This document shows, piece by piece, positions 20,407-30,425 of a stretch of DNA of 64,000 bases. The stretch covers positions 1 through 64,000 of the forward strand of contig SAXG01000077.1 of assembly GCA_012932865.1 (NCBI GenBank), in the 5' to 3' direction. The notes beneath the pieces are model-generated. The model saw only the letters and a list, made by a program, of their open reading frames with translations. It made no database searches and was not told the origin of the DNA. The translations under genes were made by a program, and so were the position numbers. Numbering within the stretch: position 1 is the first letter of the stretch; every line of letters starts with the position of its first letter. The DNA is from Amylostereum areolatum. Its lineage: Eukaryota > Basidiomycota > Agaricomycetes > Russulales > Stereaceae.

Positions 20407-20672
20407 TACCAGGGCGACAATGGCGGGTAAAGGGAAGAACCAACATGTAGCGTCACCTTGTACTGTAACTTTGATCGTCGTGTCCCAGGGCCTTCGGACA
20501 GCCTCACGTGCGTGTACTCAAAGAAAGAAGAAAAAAAAAACAGCCTCACGTGCACCACCATGGGACTGGTATTCGGTCAGCAACTGGCCTGGGGCAATAC
20601 CCGCGGTGAAATGGCTGACGGAGGTCGGCCCCCCGAAGACATTTCCTGCGGCGAAATGCCGGACGGAGAACC

Positions 20673-20881
20673 TGTTGAAATAAGGCTAAGCCCTGGCCTG
20701 TTGCACACAATCAGAGCTCAGTGATATCCTCTATATCAACTGCCAACCTGTTCCCACTATCGGACAGGTAGCTCAGTTGGTTAGAGCACCCTTCTAGAAT
20801 ATGGGAGGTCCTGGGTTCAATTCCCGGCCAGTCCACTTTGTGTTTCACTTTATGACTGAAGGTCCCTCTGTGTTTTCAACA
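20673..20881 (+). mobile_element. Solo TRIM LTR
   Basis: A 209-bp LTR, TGTTGAAAT to TTTTCAACA. Flanks GAACC and GAACG agree in four of five bases, a decayed target duplication. Inserted in quasi-palindrome array 5. Confidence 0.9.
20762..20835 (+). tRNA. tRNA-like sequence in a solo TRIM LTR
   Basis: Same 74-nt sequence apart from one or two changes in the T-stem region; A and B boxes intact. Confidence 0.55.
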
Positions 20882-21321
20882 GAACGGCCCCGTGGAGAGA
20901 TTTTCCGCGGCAAAATGCCTCACGGAAAACGGCTCCACGGGGAGATTCCCCGTGGGGCAGGTTCCTGTGGGGAATACCCTGCAGGGCTATTCCCCACTGG
21001 AATATTTGTTCAGACTTTGCTCATGTGAACCGGTACCCGCAATGCACTCTGTGGCGGGCTTTGAACCGTTCTCCAAATTACCGGTACGGAGGGGAACTTC
21101 CCCGCTGAAACTGAGTACCCGGGGAGTTTCCCCGCAGAGAAGTGACTCTGGGGGGAGTTTCCCGCTGGGGGTTGTCCCTCAATGCAAGTCTCTGCGGGGA
21201 TTTTTGCATCGTGCAGATAATTCCTGTGGTACTTGTCTTCGGCTTCCGATGGCGAGGTGAGGACGAAATTACGCAGCTGCCATTGACATAAGCTACATTT
21301 TTTAGTCCGCTAAATGCTCGT

Positions 21322-22567
21322 TCACCGTGTCCTTGTAGTCCTTCCATTTTCACCTGCCGTGGAGTTTGCTGCATCAACATCCTCTTCGAGACAGAGGCTA
21401 TCGATGAGACATTGCGTGATCTCGTATACCCCCTCATCCCGAGCCCTCTTCTCCGAGTCGAGCTCCGCGATGTAACTGCTCAGCTCGGCATCCTCCATTC
21501 CGTGGGTTTCCTCATCCCAAGCATCTCTCATCAACTCTATGAGGGGGGGGTCCGCTGCAACAAGGTCTCTATTGGCAGTTTTGAGTAGCTCGGCCTTCAT
21601 GCTCTATAACTGCTGTTGCTTTGCGGTTCGATACACAATGAGGCATCCACGTAAGCGACGGTTTAAGCCTGCGAGTCTCCGCAGCGCCCGAAGATACACG
21701 GCCATGTCGTCAGCACTGAGCTCGACGGTAGACTGCCCGGAAGGATCGGCATTCCACGATCGCGACGCCAAGGTTTCCACTGCGAGCGGTCCGTGTTAGC
21801 GCCCCGACCTCTGCACGAGGCGAAGGACTGACCTATCTCTATGCCAGGGTTTGTGAGAACACCCACAGGACCGGAGTAGGCTCCCGCTCGTTTGATCCAC
21901 CCCTCCGAGAGCTCGAGAGCCTTCTGCCATTCAATAGTGGAGGGTGGGGGATGGGCAGAGGATTGGTCGACGTCTATGAGTTCTACACGAGGGGATGCAA
22001 TCTGTTCCGGCTATCGTTTGCGTCTCCTGTGCGGCATTTGATGAAGGGTATGGCACTTACTGTCTTCACTATGGGCGAGATGAGCATCCAAGCGGAAACT
22101 GTCTCCATGGTGGTGTACTGCCTGTGAGGCCAGTACCACCAAGGGTCAAATTTGACAATCCAATCGCGCATCTCATCAGGAATAACCTCTTTGACGTTCA
22201 CCTCGGCTTTCGTAAGCGATATCTGTGCAAGAGGGAGCACAGGGTGTTCCCCCCACGTCGAGGCGGCTGCAACCGGTTGGAATACCTTTGTGACGATGGG
22301 TGGAGGAACACTGTGGTCATCCAGGCATCGGATCAGTCTGATAGTTGTCAGGCTTGATAACTTGTGCTATTATTTGCTAAAGCGTACATAGATGTTATGA
22401 TAATTACGCACCAATTCCACGAAAGTGCCTTCTGTGACAGCGTCCCGCTCCTCGGGCACCACACGACTCATTGCGGTCATGGCTATTGTCAATCTTCCGG
22501 TAGTGATGGCCTCCAACCGGTGGGTGTCGTCGATTGTGGGCAGTTGTTCTTGTTGAAATATGGACAT
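21322..22567 (-). CDS. H1: unrecognised multi-exon gene with an internal stop
   Basis: Start at 22567 (MSIFQQEQLP); an upstream in-frame Met at 22603 is the alternative. Coding stretches: 22567-22412, about 22300-22066 (VNVKEVIPDEMRDW, FDPWWYWPHRQY), about 21990-21830 (STIEWQKALELSEGW) and 21780-21604. Introns with good GT-AG borders separate the last ones; the join between the first two is unclear. The frame stops at a TAG (21604-21606), but three bases later an in-frame Met at 21600 opens another 92 codons, acidic and helical, to 21322. No domain is recognised. Confidence 0.45.
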
Positions 22568-22695
22568 AGTAACATAGAGGAAAAGGAGTCTATCGCGCGC
22601 CACTCGTGTTCTCGCGCATTGTTTACATTTGTTAGGATTGACGTATCAATTTCACATAATTTCCCCCTAATCTCCCCTGCACTCCTCCCCTCACC

Positions 22696-23072
22696 ATGGA
22701 TCTCTCACTGGGTGAACGCATGATCCATCTTATTGCTCAACGCGTGCTGGACTCTCTCGGTGCCTGTCACCTTCCAGCGTTGGAGGAAGAGGAGGCGCGG
22801 TACTTGAAAAATATTCAGGTAGAAGTGGTAAGCTACATTTGCCCATCGATCTCGACTGAAGATGCTGAACTGGGCCGTTTCCTGCCATTTAGGGCTTCAC
22901 ACTCTGTATTGTTGGAATCCTCTCTGTCTCTGGTGTCCATTCCAAGATCCCAGCGGTGTTGAAAGGTGCCGCACTGGTATTTGCGGGTACATCTCTGCAG
23001 CTTCATGATCTATTGCGGGAATCATCTGACATCCTGCCCGTGGACCTCCCTGCACACCTGGGATCCTGGTGA
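22696..23072 (+). CDS. H2a: small unrecognised protein with a hydrophobic segment
   Basis: Two exons: 22696-22827 (MDLSLGERMIHLIAQR...NIQVEV, 44 codons) and 22893-23072. The 65-bp intron runs GTAAGC to TTTAG. The second exon starts with a hydrophobic stretch (GFTLCIVGILSVSG) that could be a membrane segment. It ends at a TGA (23070-23072), which also overlaps a good splice donor (CTG/GTGAGA at 23069), so it may not be the true end. Divergent from H1, with starts 128 bp apart. No family recognised. Confidence 0.45.
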
Positions 23073-23075
23073 GAG

Positions 23076-23433
23076 ATGCCGCACGGAGACAACAAGTTGA
23101 TCGAAGAGCTTGCGGAGGTGTACGGCGAGGGAAATGGATTTCCTTCCCAGGTAAGGACTTCGGTCTTTCGTTCTGCATTCTCCGCACATTCCGCAATAGG
23201 AAACAACACTTCAGGCGGGAGAAGTGGTGAACCTTACGGAGGGGGAGGTTGCAGCCCTATTGGAGCGTTGCGAGGACATTGCACGTATGTATGGCGATAC
23301 AAAGGAGGCTTTTCATCGGGTCATTGAAAGAAGAATGGAGGATGCTGTTGCGTTGGGGGGGGTCAATGCGGCCGCATCCCATATTCTTTCGGAGGTTTCA
23401 CCTGACCGGCAGCATTTGTTCGGAAAAAAATAG
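23076..23433 (+). CDS. H2b: small unrecognised acidic protein
   Basis: Exons 23076-23150 (MPHGDNKLIEELAEVYG...) and 23215-23433 with a 64-bp intron (GTAAGG to CTTCAG) give 97 residues, mainly helical and charged (LERCEDIARMYGDTKEAF). The start codon is in frame with H2a and lies three bases after its stop, so H2a and H2b may be one gene with a nonsense codon, or be spliced together in a way I cannot settle. Confidence 0.45.
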
Positions 23434-23544
23434 AGTACTGTATTTACCTACCATGGAAAGCTGCTTATACAAACCGCATAGCTCCCAGCGGCATCCTCAG
23501 GGTCAAAGAGGTCATTCAGTGCGACCACTTTGAAGCAATCGATG

Positions 23545-24100
23545 AAACTACCGCTGAGTGACCCAATGTGGGCAGTACATTGACTACAGAAGTGCTCACG
23601 CCCACAGTTTAATGTGCCCGAACTGGAGATAACAAACAAGGAAAATGTGTGGCTGCATCATTCAATACGGAGCCAATTATCGAGCAGTATCCCTCCGGCT
23701 GGACCATTGATAACGATGAGAGTGATCCTGTCTGGGCGCATTGAGAGAATAAAGCGGACCCTGGCTGCTAGCCCAATGCGGGCGGTACGTGGAATAAGGA
23801 CACGCGCACACCCAGTTATCAACACACCCGAACCGATGACAATGAAGTGGAGAGACCTGTGGCCGGATCATTGAATATGGAGCGACTAACGGAGACACGT
23901 ACCCCTGGCCAGAGCGTCAGTAACAATGGAAGCAGTTCTGTTCGGCCGCATTGACGGAATAGAGCAAAGCCCCATCCGCTGACCCAGTCTCGGCCGTGCG
24001 TGTGATATGGACAGGCACAACGGGTAGCATATTTCCTGGCCAGATCGTGGATAATGAACCAGATAATCTCGTTCGACCAGGTCGAAGAAAGAGGACATCT
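23545..24100. repeat. About three degenerate tandem repeats of about 208 bp
   Basis: Landmarks recur with a spacing near 208 bp: TGACCCAATGTGGGCAGTAC (23559), TAGCCCAATGCGGGCGGTAC (about 23768) and TGACCCAGTCTCGGCCGTGC (about 23977). Between them GATAACGATGAGAGTGATCC and GTAACAATGGAAGCAGTTCT also align. Similarity is moderate, so the repeats are old. No convincing coding frame runs through them. Confidence 0.5.
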
Positions 24101-25134
24101 TCATCATGCGGCAGCATCTGGGCGGCCCATTTCAAGAGGTGTTTTTTCAACTTGAGCTGCATCGTGTGTAATGATGGTTTACCACTGAAAGGTGTGATCT
24201 CTGCAGAATCACAGCAAGAAGCGCGCTGCCGACGAAGAGCTCGAAGGCATCCCAAAAAGGTGAGTACTTGTCCTAATTATTTCAGGACCAAGTTCTGATG
24301 TCTGGGTGAGATCGAAAGTGACAGTGTGAAAAAAGTCTAGCTGCGTGTTTATACCCCTGTACATTCCCATTTGATTTGCTTCCTTGCTGTCATTTGGTCC
24401 ATTCTCCCGCTGTGTTATGTTGCCATTCATTCGTTGTTCATCTCACTTGTCCTGTTTGTCGTCTCCATTTTGCACCACTGCTTGAATTGCCACATACACC
24501 CAGAAACCCCTACTTGTGATGCCACTATGCCTTGTAACTAATGTACATTTGATTTTAAACTTTCTTGATTGTAATACACGATGTTTTGAATATGAAGGAT
24601 TCAACTTAAGTATAGGCAAATCGGAAGGGTTGGACAGACTTCGGCACGCTATGTAGTATGTATATACAGGTCACGTGACTTGTGTGAACCAAACCTATCA
24701 GGTTCCGTCGAATGGAGTGACCCATTTCAGGGGTTAACTGTGCGAGAAAGGAGTGAGTAATGCAACAGCACGAGGAGACATGCACCTTACAAAAGAGCTT
24801 GTCATTGTAGGCTCCTGCTCAGAGAACGTGATCCCTCCTGTGATGCATATGTGTCAGTGCCGTGAGAGAGAGGCAAGGGGATAGTATGCACACCATAGCG
24901 GAAGCCGGCACAAAATGGACAAGATCCTGGGGTGGGAGCAACGGGGGAGCCAGGGTAGCCCGGATACCATACATAGGGCAGAAAGTGCAGGAGGAAGATG
25001 TGAGCAGGTGAGGAGCAATGTTGGGGGAGGGAGAGTGTCCAGAATGAGGTAAGAGCCCTTATTGACATCAATAAGGTTGGACAGGTGTAACTTCTCCGCA
25101 GGGATAAGACCAATGAGCGGAAGAAAGATGGTCA
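24101..25134. other. No recognisable gene
   Basis: Short frames only. The part from 24300 to 24720 is AT-richer than its surroundings. Nothing else is identified. Confidence 0.4.
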
Positions 25135-25440
25135 GTTATTGGATGGGGGAGCGGCGGCAGCGCGGGCATAATGCAGGGGACGAAAAGGCGAGAGAGGGGC
25201 AGTAGCGGATAAAAAAGGATGGCTGGAAAGCAGCAGCGGGGGAAGGAGCATGACTGGAGAAAATGAGAGGCGTCAGAGGGACAAGCAGTGGCGGGGGAGG
25301 AGCGTGAAAGGGGGAGGAACATGAGATAAGGGAGGAGGATGATAGGAGGAGGGTGTGTATGTAGAAAGAAGGAGAGGCAGCAGAGGGAGGAGCAGTAGTG
25401 GAGGGAGGAGAAGCAGCAAAGGAGCGAGAGTGGGGAGGCA
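25135..25440. repeat. Purine-rich (GA) low-complexity tract
   Basis: About 300 bp in which the plus strand is dominated by GGAGGA, GAGG and GAAG motifs. The minus strand correspondingly reads as a pyrimidine-rich open frame (Ser, Leu, Pro), which is a composition artefact. Confidence 0.6.
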
Positions 25441-25625
25441 GGACAGCGACCACCCCGACGATTATATAAGGGTGGATCAGGCACGGACTGCCATAATTGC
25501 TTATATTATTAATATAAGCAGACTTACCTTAAAATACTAAGCTGGGAGAGCTTTCAGAACATATGCTAGTACTCTGTTATAATACTACAAGGGCTACACC
25601 TCCCTTACGTCACTAGTAATCCTTT

Positions 25626-25842
25626 TTATTCTGGCCTCTAGGCTTAGTATCATTGTGTAGTATTCCGCTAGAATACTACCCTGGGTTTATTCTGGCTACT
25701 AAGCTTAGTATTATGGCTTAGTATTCTAACGGAATACTATTCTGGCCTTATTCTGGCCTCTAGACTTAGTATTATCACATAGCATTCCGCTAGAATACTA
25801 TAATGGCCTTATTCTGGCTACCGAGCTTAGTATTATGGCTTA
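25626..25842. repeat. 61-bp minisatellite, 3.5 copies
   Basis: Units start with TTATTCTGGC at 25626, 25687, 25748 and 25809, exactly 61 bp apart; the fourth is cut short by the Harbinger element. Each unit contains an inverted repeat of the type TAGTATTC-n-GAATACTA able to form a hairpin. Confidence 0.88.
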
Positions 25843-26068
25843 GGCCCTGTTCAGCTGCACTTTTCGAGCGCTGCTCGAAATCGCGATTTACGATTTCGAG
25901 TGGCAGGCATGAATCGTAAATAGTGCTGCACGCTCGACGGAAACTTCCGAGCTTCCGAGCCTTTGGCTTGATTGATGCCGACGGTGCCGATGAGTCATGT
26001 GCAATGTGCGGGCATGTCGCGTTCAAAAGATGGCATTGATTATCTTCCTTGACTCCTACCACATCAAA

Positions 26069-27428
26069 ATGGTCCGCACCCATACAACACTGCAATCCAG
26101 CCTCACCAGCATCTCTGACCAGCACAAAGTCCATGCCCGCAAAGCTGCTATCTGGGCTGCTGCTGTCAGTGTGGCTGCAGTCACCGAGTACACTGGCAAG
26201 TGATTCAACCCGGAGCCTATCAACACATCAGTACTCAGTGGACAGGCCTGGGTAGATGAGCTCATCATAGGTCATCACAAACAGATCAAGTGTGCTCTTG
26301 GTGTCAAAAAGCATGTCTTTCAATGGCTTGTTACAGAGCTTGTTGTGAAGGGTGGTCTCCGTGACAGCCGTCATGTGCAAGTTGAAGAAAAGGTTGCAGT
26401 CTTTCTCTTCTTCGCAAAGACAAACTAATCAGTATGTCAAGCTGGTGAGCGTTTTCAACGTAGCATTAGTACAATATTAAGGTGCATAGGCTATTTCTTC
26501 TTCATACATCTCAGCTTAACTTAAACACAACAGAGTCTTTCACGAGGTTCTAGATGCCTTTGGTGTCCCTGCCTTTCGATCTGCCTACCTCCATCTCCCC
26601 AATGAAGACTCCCCCATTCCCAATGCTATCTTCAACGACCCACACTTTCATCCATTTTTTCAACACGCTGTTGGAGCTATTGATGGCACCCATACCCCTG
26701 TCTCTCCACCATTTGAGATACGTGCATGTTATCGTGATCGGGATGGTAACCTCTCTCAAAATGTTCTTGCTGCATGCAACTTCAGAATACGCTTCATCTA
26801 TTGCCTTGCAGGCTTTGAAGGAAGTGCATCAGATGGCCATATCTATGCATTTGCTCGCTCGCGTGGGAGTTTCTCCATTCCTGCAGGCAGGTACTACCTT
26901 GCCGATGCGGGGTTTCCGGCTTGCGACGCCCTCCTGGTTCCTTACCGTGGTGTGCGGTATCATCTCCGTGAGTGGGCCGAGGCTGGACAGAGGTTTGTGA
27001 TATGTTTTTGTATAACATACTCAGCTAATAATTGTATACCCTGCAGGCCAGAAAACTCAAAGGAGTTATACAATCTTCGCCACTCCCAGCTTCGGAATGT
27101 GATTGAACACATCTTTGGGGTTGGCAAAAGGCGATTCAGGATGCTACGTGAGGCCAATGAATTTCCCATTCATGACCAAGGTCCTCTGATACTGGCTTTA
27201 TGCGAACTTCACAACTTTATCAGCATTCATGATCCAAACGATGATGATGACAGCATTCTAGAAGATCCTGTTTGGAGGGATGGTCCAGCGGGAGATTCAG
27301 TTATAGACCTGGAGGAGGATATTGAAGATGATATATTAGCAGGCGGTATTTCTCGTGTAGAAAGTCGTCGCGCGGTGGCCTTCCATGATCGTATTGCTGC
27401 AGAGATGTGGGCTGCCTATACTTCATAA
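26069..27428 (+). pseudogene. PIF/Harbinger DDE transposase (DDE_Tnp_4 type)
   Basis: Start at 26069 (MVRTHTTLQSSL). It has N-terminal VLSGQAWVDELI and LRDSRHVQVEEKVAVFLFFA segments, then the catalytic core: HAVGAIDGTHTPV (first Asp), GRYYLADAGFPACDALLVPY (second Asp) and LRNVIEHIFGVGKRRF (Glu). It ends in an acidic tail and FHDRIAAEMWAAYTS. An intron lies at about 26433-26531 and another just after GAEAGQ-like sequence (26993 to 27046, GTTTGT to CTGCAG). A TGA at 26201-26203 interrupts the N-terminal part, so this copy is probably not functional, although the catalytic triad is intact. Confidence 0.78.
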
Positions 27429-27625
27429 TATTTACTTTAGACACAAGAAGCGAACAACAATTGTGATTAAACAGGCTCTGCAGCATGCAATAGAGTTGTG
27501 TACAAATGAATGTAGGGGATGGAGTGAACGGAGAAATATTGTAGATTATGGAAAGATGCATTGCAGTAATTGGACAACCATAAGCGAAAGAGATTACATG
27601 AGATTAGAGCTCGTCGCTTTCAGCC

Positions 27626-28020
27626 ATGAGAGTATTGAGCTCATTGGAGTCTCCGACATCTCAGCCAGCATCACCGTCGATGCCTCCTGCTTTGCGGTCA
27701 TTGCCGTCACCTCCAGTTCCACCATCTCGCCCTGCATATGCGAGCAAGAAGCGTACGCATAGCAGCCGTGTTTCGGGTGGTGCCGGTTTGCTCGCCGTAG
27801 CTGACAGCCTCAGCGCAGTTGCAAATGCAGTTGCCATTGACCCTGCCATTGGCAGTGACGAGTTTCTCCGGACGCCACAGCGTAAGACAAAGGCTTTCCA
27901 GATCATGGAAGCAGAGGAGGAGCTGTCCGACGAGGAGCTTGCCTTTGCTCGCAAGCTCTTCCGTGGTGCTGCACGCTCTGAGCTGGCAGATGAGTATCTC
28001 AGCTTTAGTCAGGCTTGTCG
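27626..28020 (+). pseudogene. C-terminal region of a Harbinger partner-like protein, truncated
   Basis: The frame from 27626 is Pro/Ser-rich, then has ASKKRTHSSRVSGGAGLLAV and a helical acidic end (EEELSDEELAFARKLFRG, then SELADEYLSF). Such proteins partner the Harbinger transposase in DNA binding and import. The normal C-terminus is lost at the junction with gypsy-1; the remaining frame to 28144 is antisense gypsy sequence. Confidence 0.45.
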
Positions 28021-28044
28021 GGCTGCAAGACGCGCTCCTTGTTG

Positions 28045-29840
28045 TCGTTTTCAACACCATCCTTGTGATCGGGTCGTCGAGACATTGGATCCGGGCGATG
28101 GGATATTCCTGGTTTGTGAACGAGCGAGAAGTCAAATCAAGTGAGGAATAGAGCCCAATGTGCCTGTCGGCGGCTCAGCTTCTGTGCCGTCTTGAAGTGC
28201 TCCAGGTTCTTGTGATCTGTTCAGATTTCGACGGTGTCGGGGGCGCCTTCGAGGTAGTGGTGCCAGGCTTCAAGTGCACGGATGATCGCAAGTAGCTCCT
28301 TGTCGTAGATGTTGTAGTTGCGTTCCGGTTCCGATAGGGCCTTGGACAGATACGCCACTGGATGCCAGTGACCGTCGTCGCCTTTCTGCGAGAGTATACC
28401 TCCAGTAGCAAAGTCCGAGGCGTCGACTTCAACGAGGTAAGGCTTCTTTGGGTTAGGCATGACCAAGACGGGGGAGGAAGTAAACACAGCTTTCAGTGCG
28501 TCAAACGCAGTTTGGCAGTCCGTCGACCAGTCCCATGTGCAGTCCTTCTTTGTCAGGTCAAATAGGGGTCGTGCAACCTTGGAGAAGTCCTTGATGAAAC
28601 GTCGGTAGAAGTTGCCAAAGCCGAGGAAGGATTGCACATCTTTGACCGTTCGTGGTGTCGGCCAGTCCTGAATACCTGCCACCTTGACGGGGTCCATAGC
28701 GATCTTGTCGTGCGAGATGATGAGTCCGAGGTATTCAATGGAGTCTTGCTCAAAGACACATTTCTCCGGTTTGAGGAAGAGGTCGTTGTCTTGCAAACGT
28801 TGCAGAACCTGCCGCACTATGGCACGGTGTTCGTCCATGGTGCAAGTGAACACCAAGATGTCGTCTATGTAGATAATGATCTTGCCCGAGTCGATGAAAT
28901 CCTTGAACAGTTCATTCATCATTGCCTGAAACATCGCAGGGGAGTTCATAAGTCCGAAAAACATCACTGTAGGTTCAAAGAGACCGCGATTCATCTTGAA
29001 CGCAGCCTTCCACTCGTCGCCTTCCTTGATGCGGACATTGTTGTAGCCCCAGCGAACATCCATCTTTGAGAAGATCTTTGCACCTTTGAGATGGTCGACA
29101 ATTTCAGAGATCAGTGGCAAGGGGTATTCATTCTTGACAGTGCCCTTGTTTAATTCTCGATAGTCCTGTACGGGACGCAGCTTTCCATCCTTTTTCTTCA
29201 CAAAGAAGAACGGACTCGCCTGAGGTGACTTCGATGGGCGGATATAGCCCTTCTTCAGGTAGTTGTCAAGGAAGGTGTCGAGTTCGATCTGCTCGGAAGG
29301 TGAGAGGGGGTAGATTTTGCACGGTGCGGGTTCAAAGCCGTCTTTCATGTTGATAGCATGGTCCCATGGTTGTCGGTCAGGAAGTCGGTCGGAGGTTTTC
29401 TTGTCAAATACCGACGCGAAGTCACGGTACGGAGGGGGGACTAGGTCTTCGAAGGTTTGCGGGCGTGCGTTCTCTTTTGAATGCTCTGCAAGCTCCTGCA
29501 CTTTTGTAAAGCCCGCACGGATAAGTACTGCATCTGGATTAGGACCATCGGTTTCAGGGAGGATTCCAGTGTGGTGTAGTCCATTGATCTCCCAGTCTCA
29601 GAATACCATGGGCCGCTCGTCGTCATCTTCAGTGAAGAGTCATGCAGGTAGAGGGGAGCGATGGACCATGTGAACGCAAACACCTTTGACTCTGCGTGCA
29701 GGAATGACATAAGTGGGGACTGGGGTCCAGGACACATACGTCGGCTCTGGGAAGGGATCGTCCAGAACAAGAGATGTCCTTGGGGTTTTACCTGCTTCAA
29801 CCTTACGCTGTGATTGGACCAATGATGGTTTCCGTGGCTT
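28045..29840 (-). pseudogene. pol: Gypsy-1 reverse transcriptase and RNase H
   Basis: A 426-codon open frame (29501-28221) holds a complete RT domain: [40 protein letters not shown], the catalytic [10 protein letters not shown] and FGNFYRRFI. RNase H follows with [12 protein letters not shown] and [23 protein letters not shown] (28221-28223) replaces the Trp codon expected before TDHKNLEHF; the frame then continues HWALF and VHKPG to SRRPDHK, where the element is cut off. Confidence 0.85.
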
Positions 29841-29876
29841 GGTTGCGAGGTTTGTCACAGGAGGTTTGGACAGAGT

Positions 29877-30425
29877 TCATGAGGGAGGGCAGCGGAGCAT
29901 GTCAACACAGTCCCATTGCCAGTCTATGGTGGGATTGTGCTCGTCGAGCCAGTCTGTTCCAAGGATCATGTCATGATCGCCGATGTCGGTGATGAAGAAC
30001 TCAGCTTCTTCCTCATGGTATGCCTTTGAATCTTGCGAGTATACCCGGATCCGCTGGGTCGTTGTGTCGCATACCCAGCCCATGATGTTCTCGGTACCGT
30101 CCACATTACGCACGGGGAACGGGTTTTCTAGTCTTCTTGTGGTAAGCTTCTTGCGTTCAACGAAGCTTCAGTTCAGGATAATCCCTTCTGCGCCGCTATC
30201 AAGCAGCGTGTCTGCGTCGATTTCTCTTTTGGTAATTCGTCCGATCAGCTTGACCTTGAGCGTGATCGATGGTGTCTGCCTGTTCTTGGTGACAGTAGAC
30301 AGATACAAACACAGGGGATACGATTGCTCACAGGTATGCATGGATGATAATACAGCGAAACGATTCAACGATGATACCAAAGGTCCTTTGCCTCCACCAG
30401 ACGACGCGACTGGGGGGCGTTTCAA
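29877..30425 (-). pseudogene. Gypsy-1 aspartic protease
   Basis: The upstream frame (30425-30168) ends in DADTLLDSGAEGIILN, which carries the DSG active-site motif. The downstream frame (30113-29877) has the C-terminal ILGTDWLDEHNP motif typical of retroviral-type proteases. A frame change and stop separate them. Confidence 0.75.

Larger units (their letters stand above)
20590..21215. repeat. Large CCGCGG quasi-palindrome cluster upstream of P3 (array 5)
   Basis: Units of about 15-16 bp such as TTTTCCGCGGCAAAA, GATTCCCCGTGGGGCA, GTTCCTGTGGGGAA, TACCCTGCAGGGCTA and TTTCCCCGCAGAGA run from about 20590 to 21215. They are interrupted by a solo TRIM LTR (20673-20881). This is the longest cluster in the window and the unit core TTCCCCGYGGGGAA is best seen here. 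Confidence 0.6.
25843..28020 (+). mobile_element. PIF/Harbinger transposon, 3' end lost
   Basis: The 5' end GGCCCTGTTCAGCTGCAC follows a TTA trinucleotide (25840-25842), fitting the 3-bp target duplication and GC-rich terminal repeat of PIF/Harbinger elements. It carries a DDE transposase gene and, on the same strand, a second ORF resembling the Harbinger partner protein. The right end is missing: near 28020 the sequence passes directly into gypsy-1. Confidence 0.75.

Noticed and set aside
25068..25484. Membrane or secreted protein on the minus strand
   Set aside because: The frame is the complement of a purine-rich low-complexity tract; Ser/Leu/Pro content follows from composition.
28632..29069. 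Plus-strand frame opposite gypsy-1 RT
   Set aside because: Antisense of a well-supported RT frame with YIDD.
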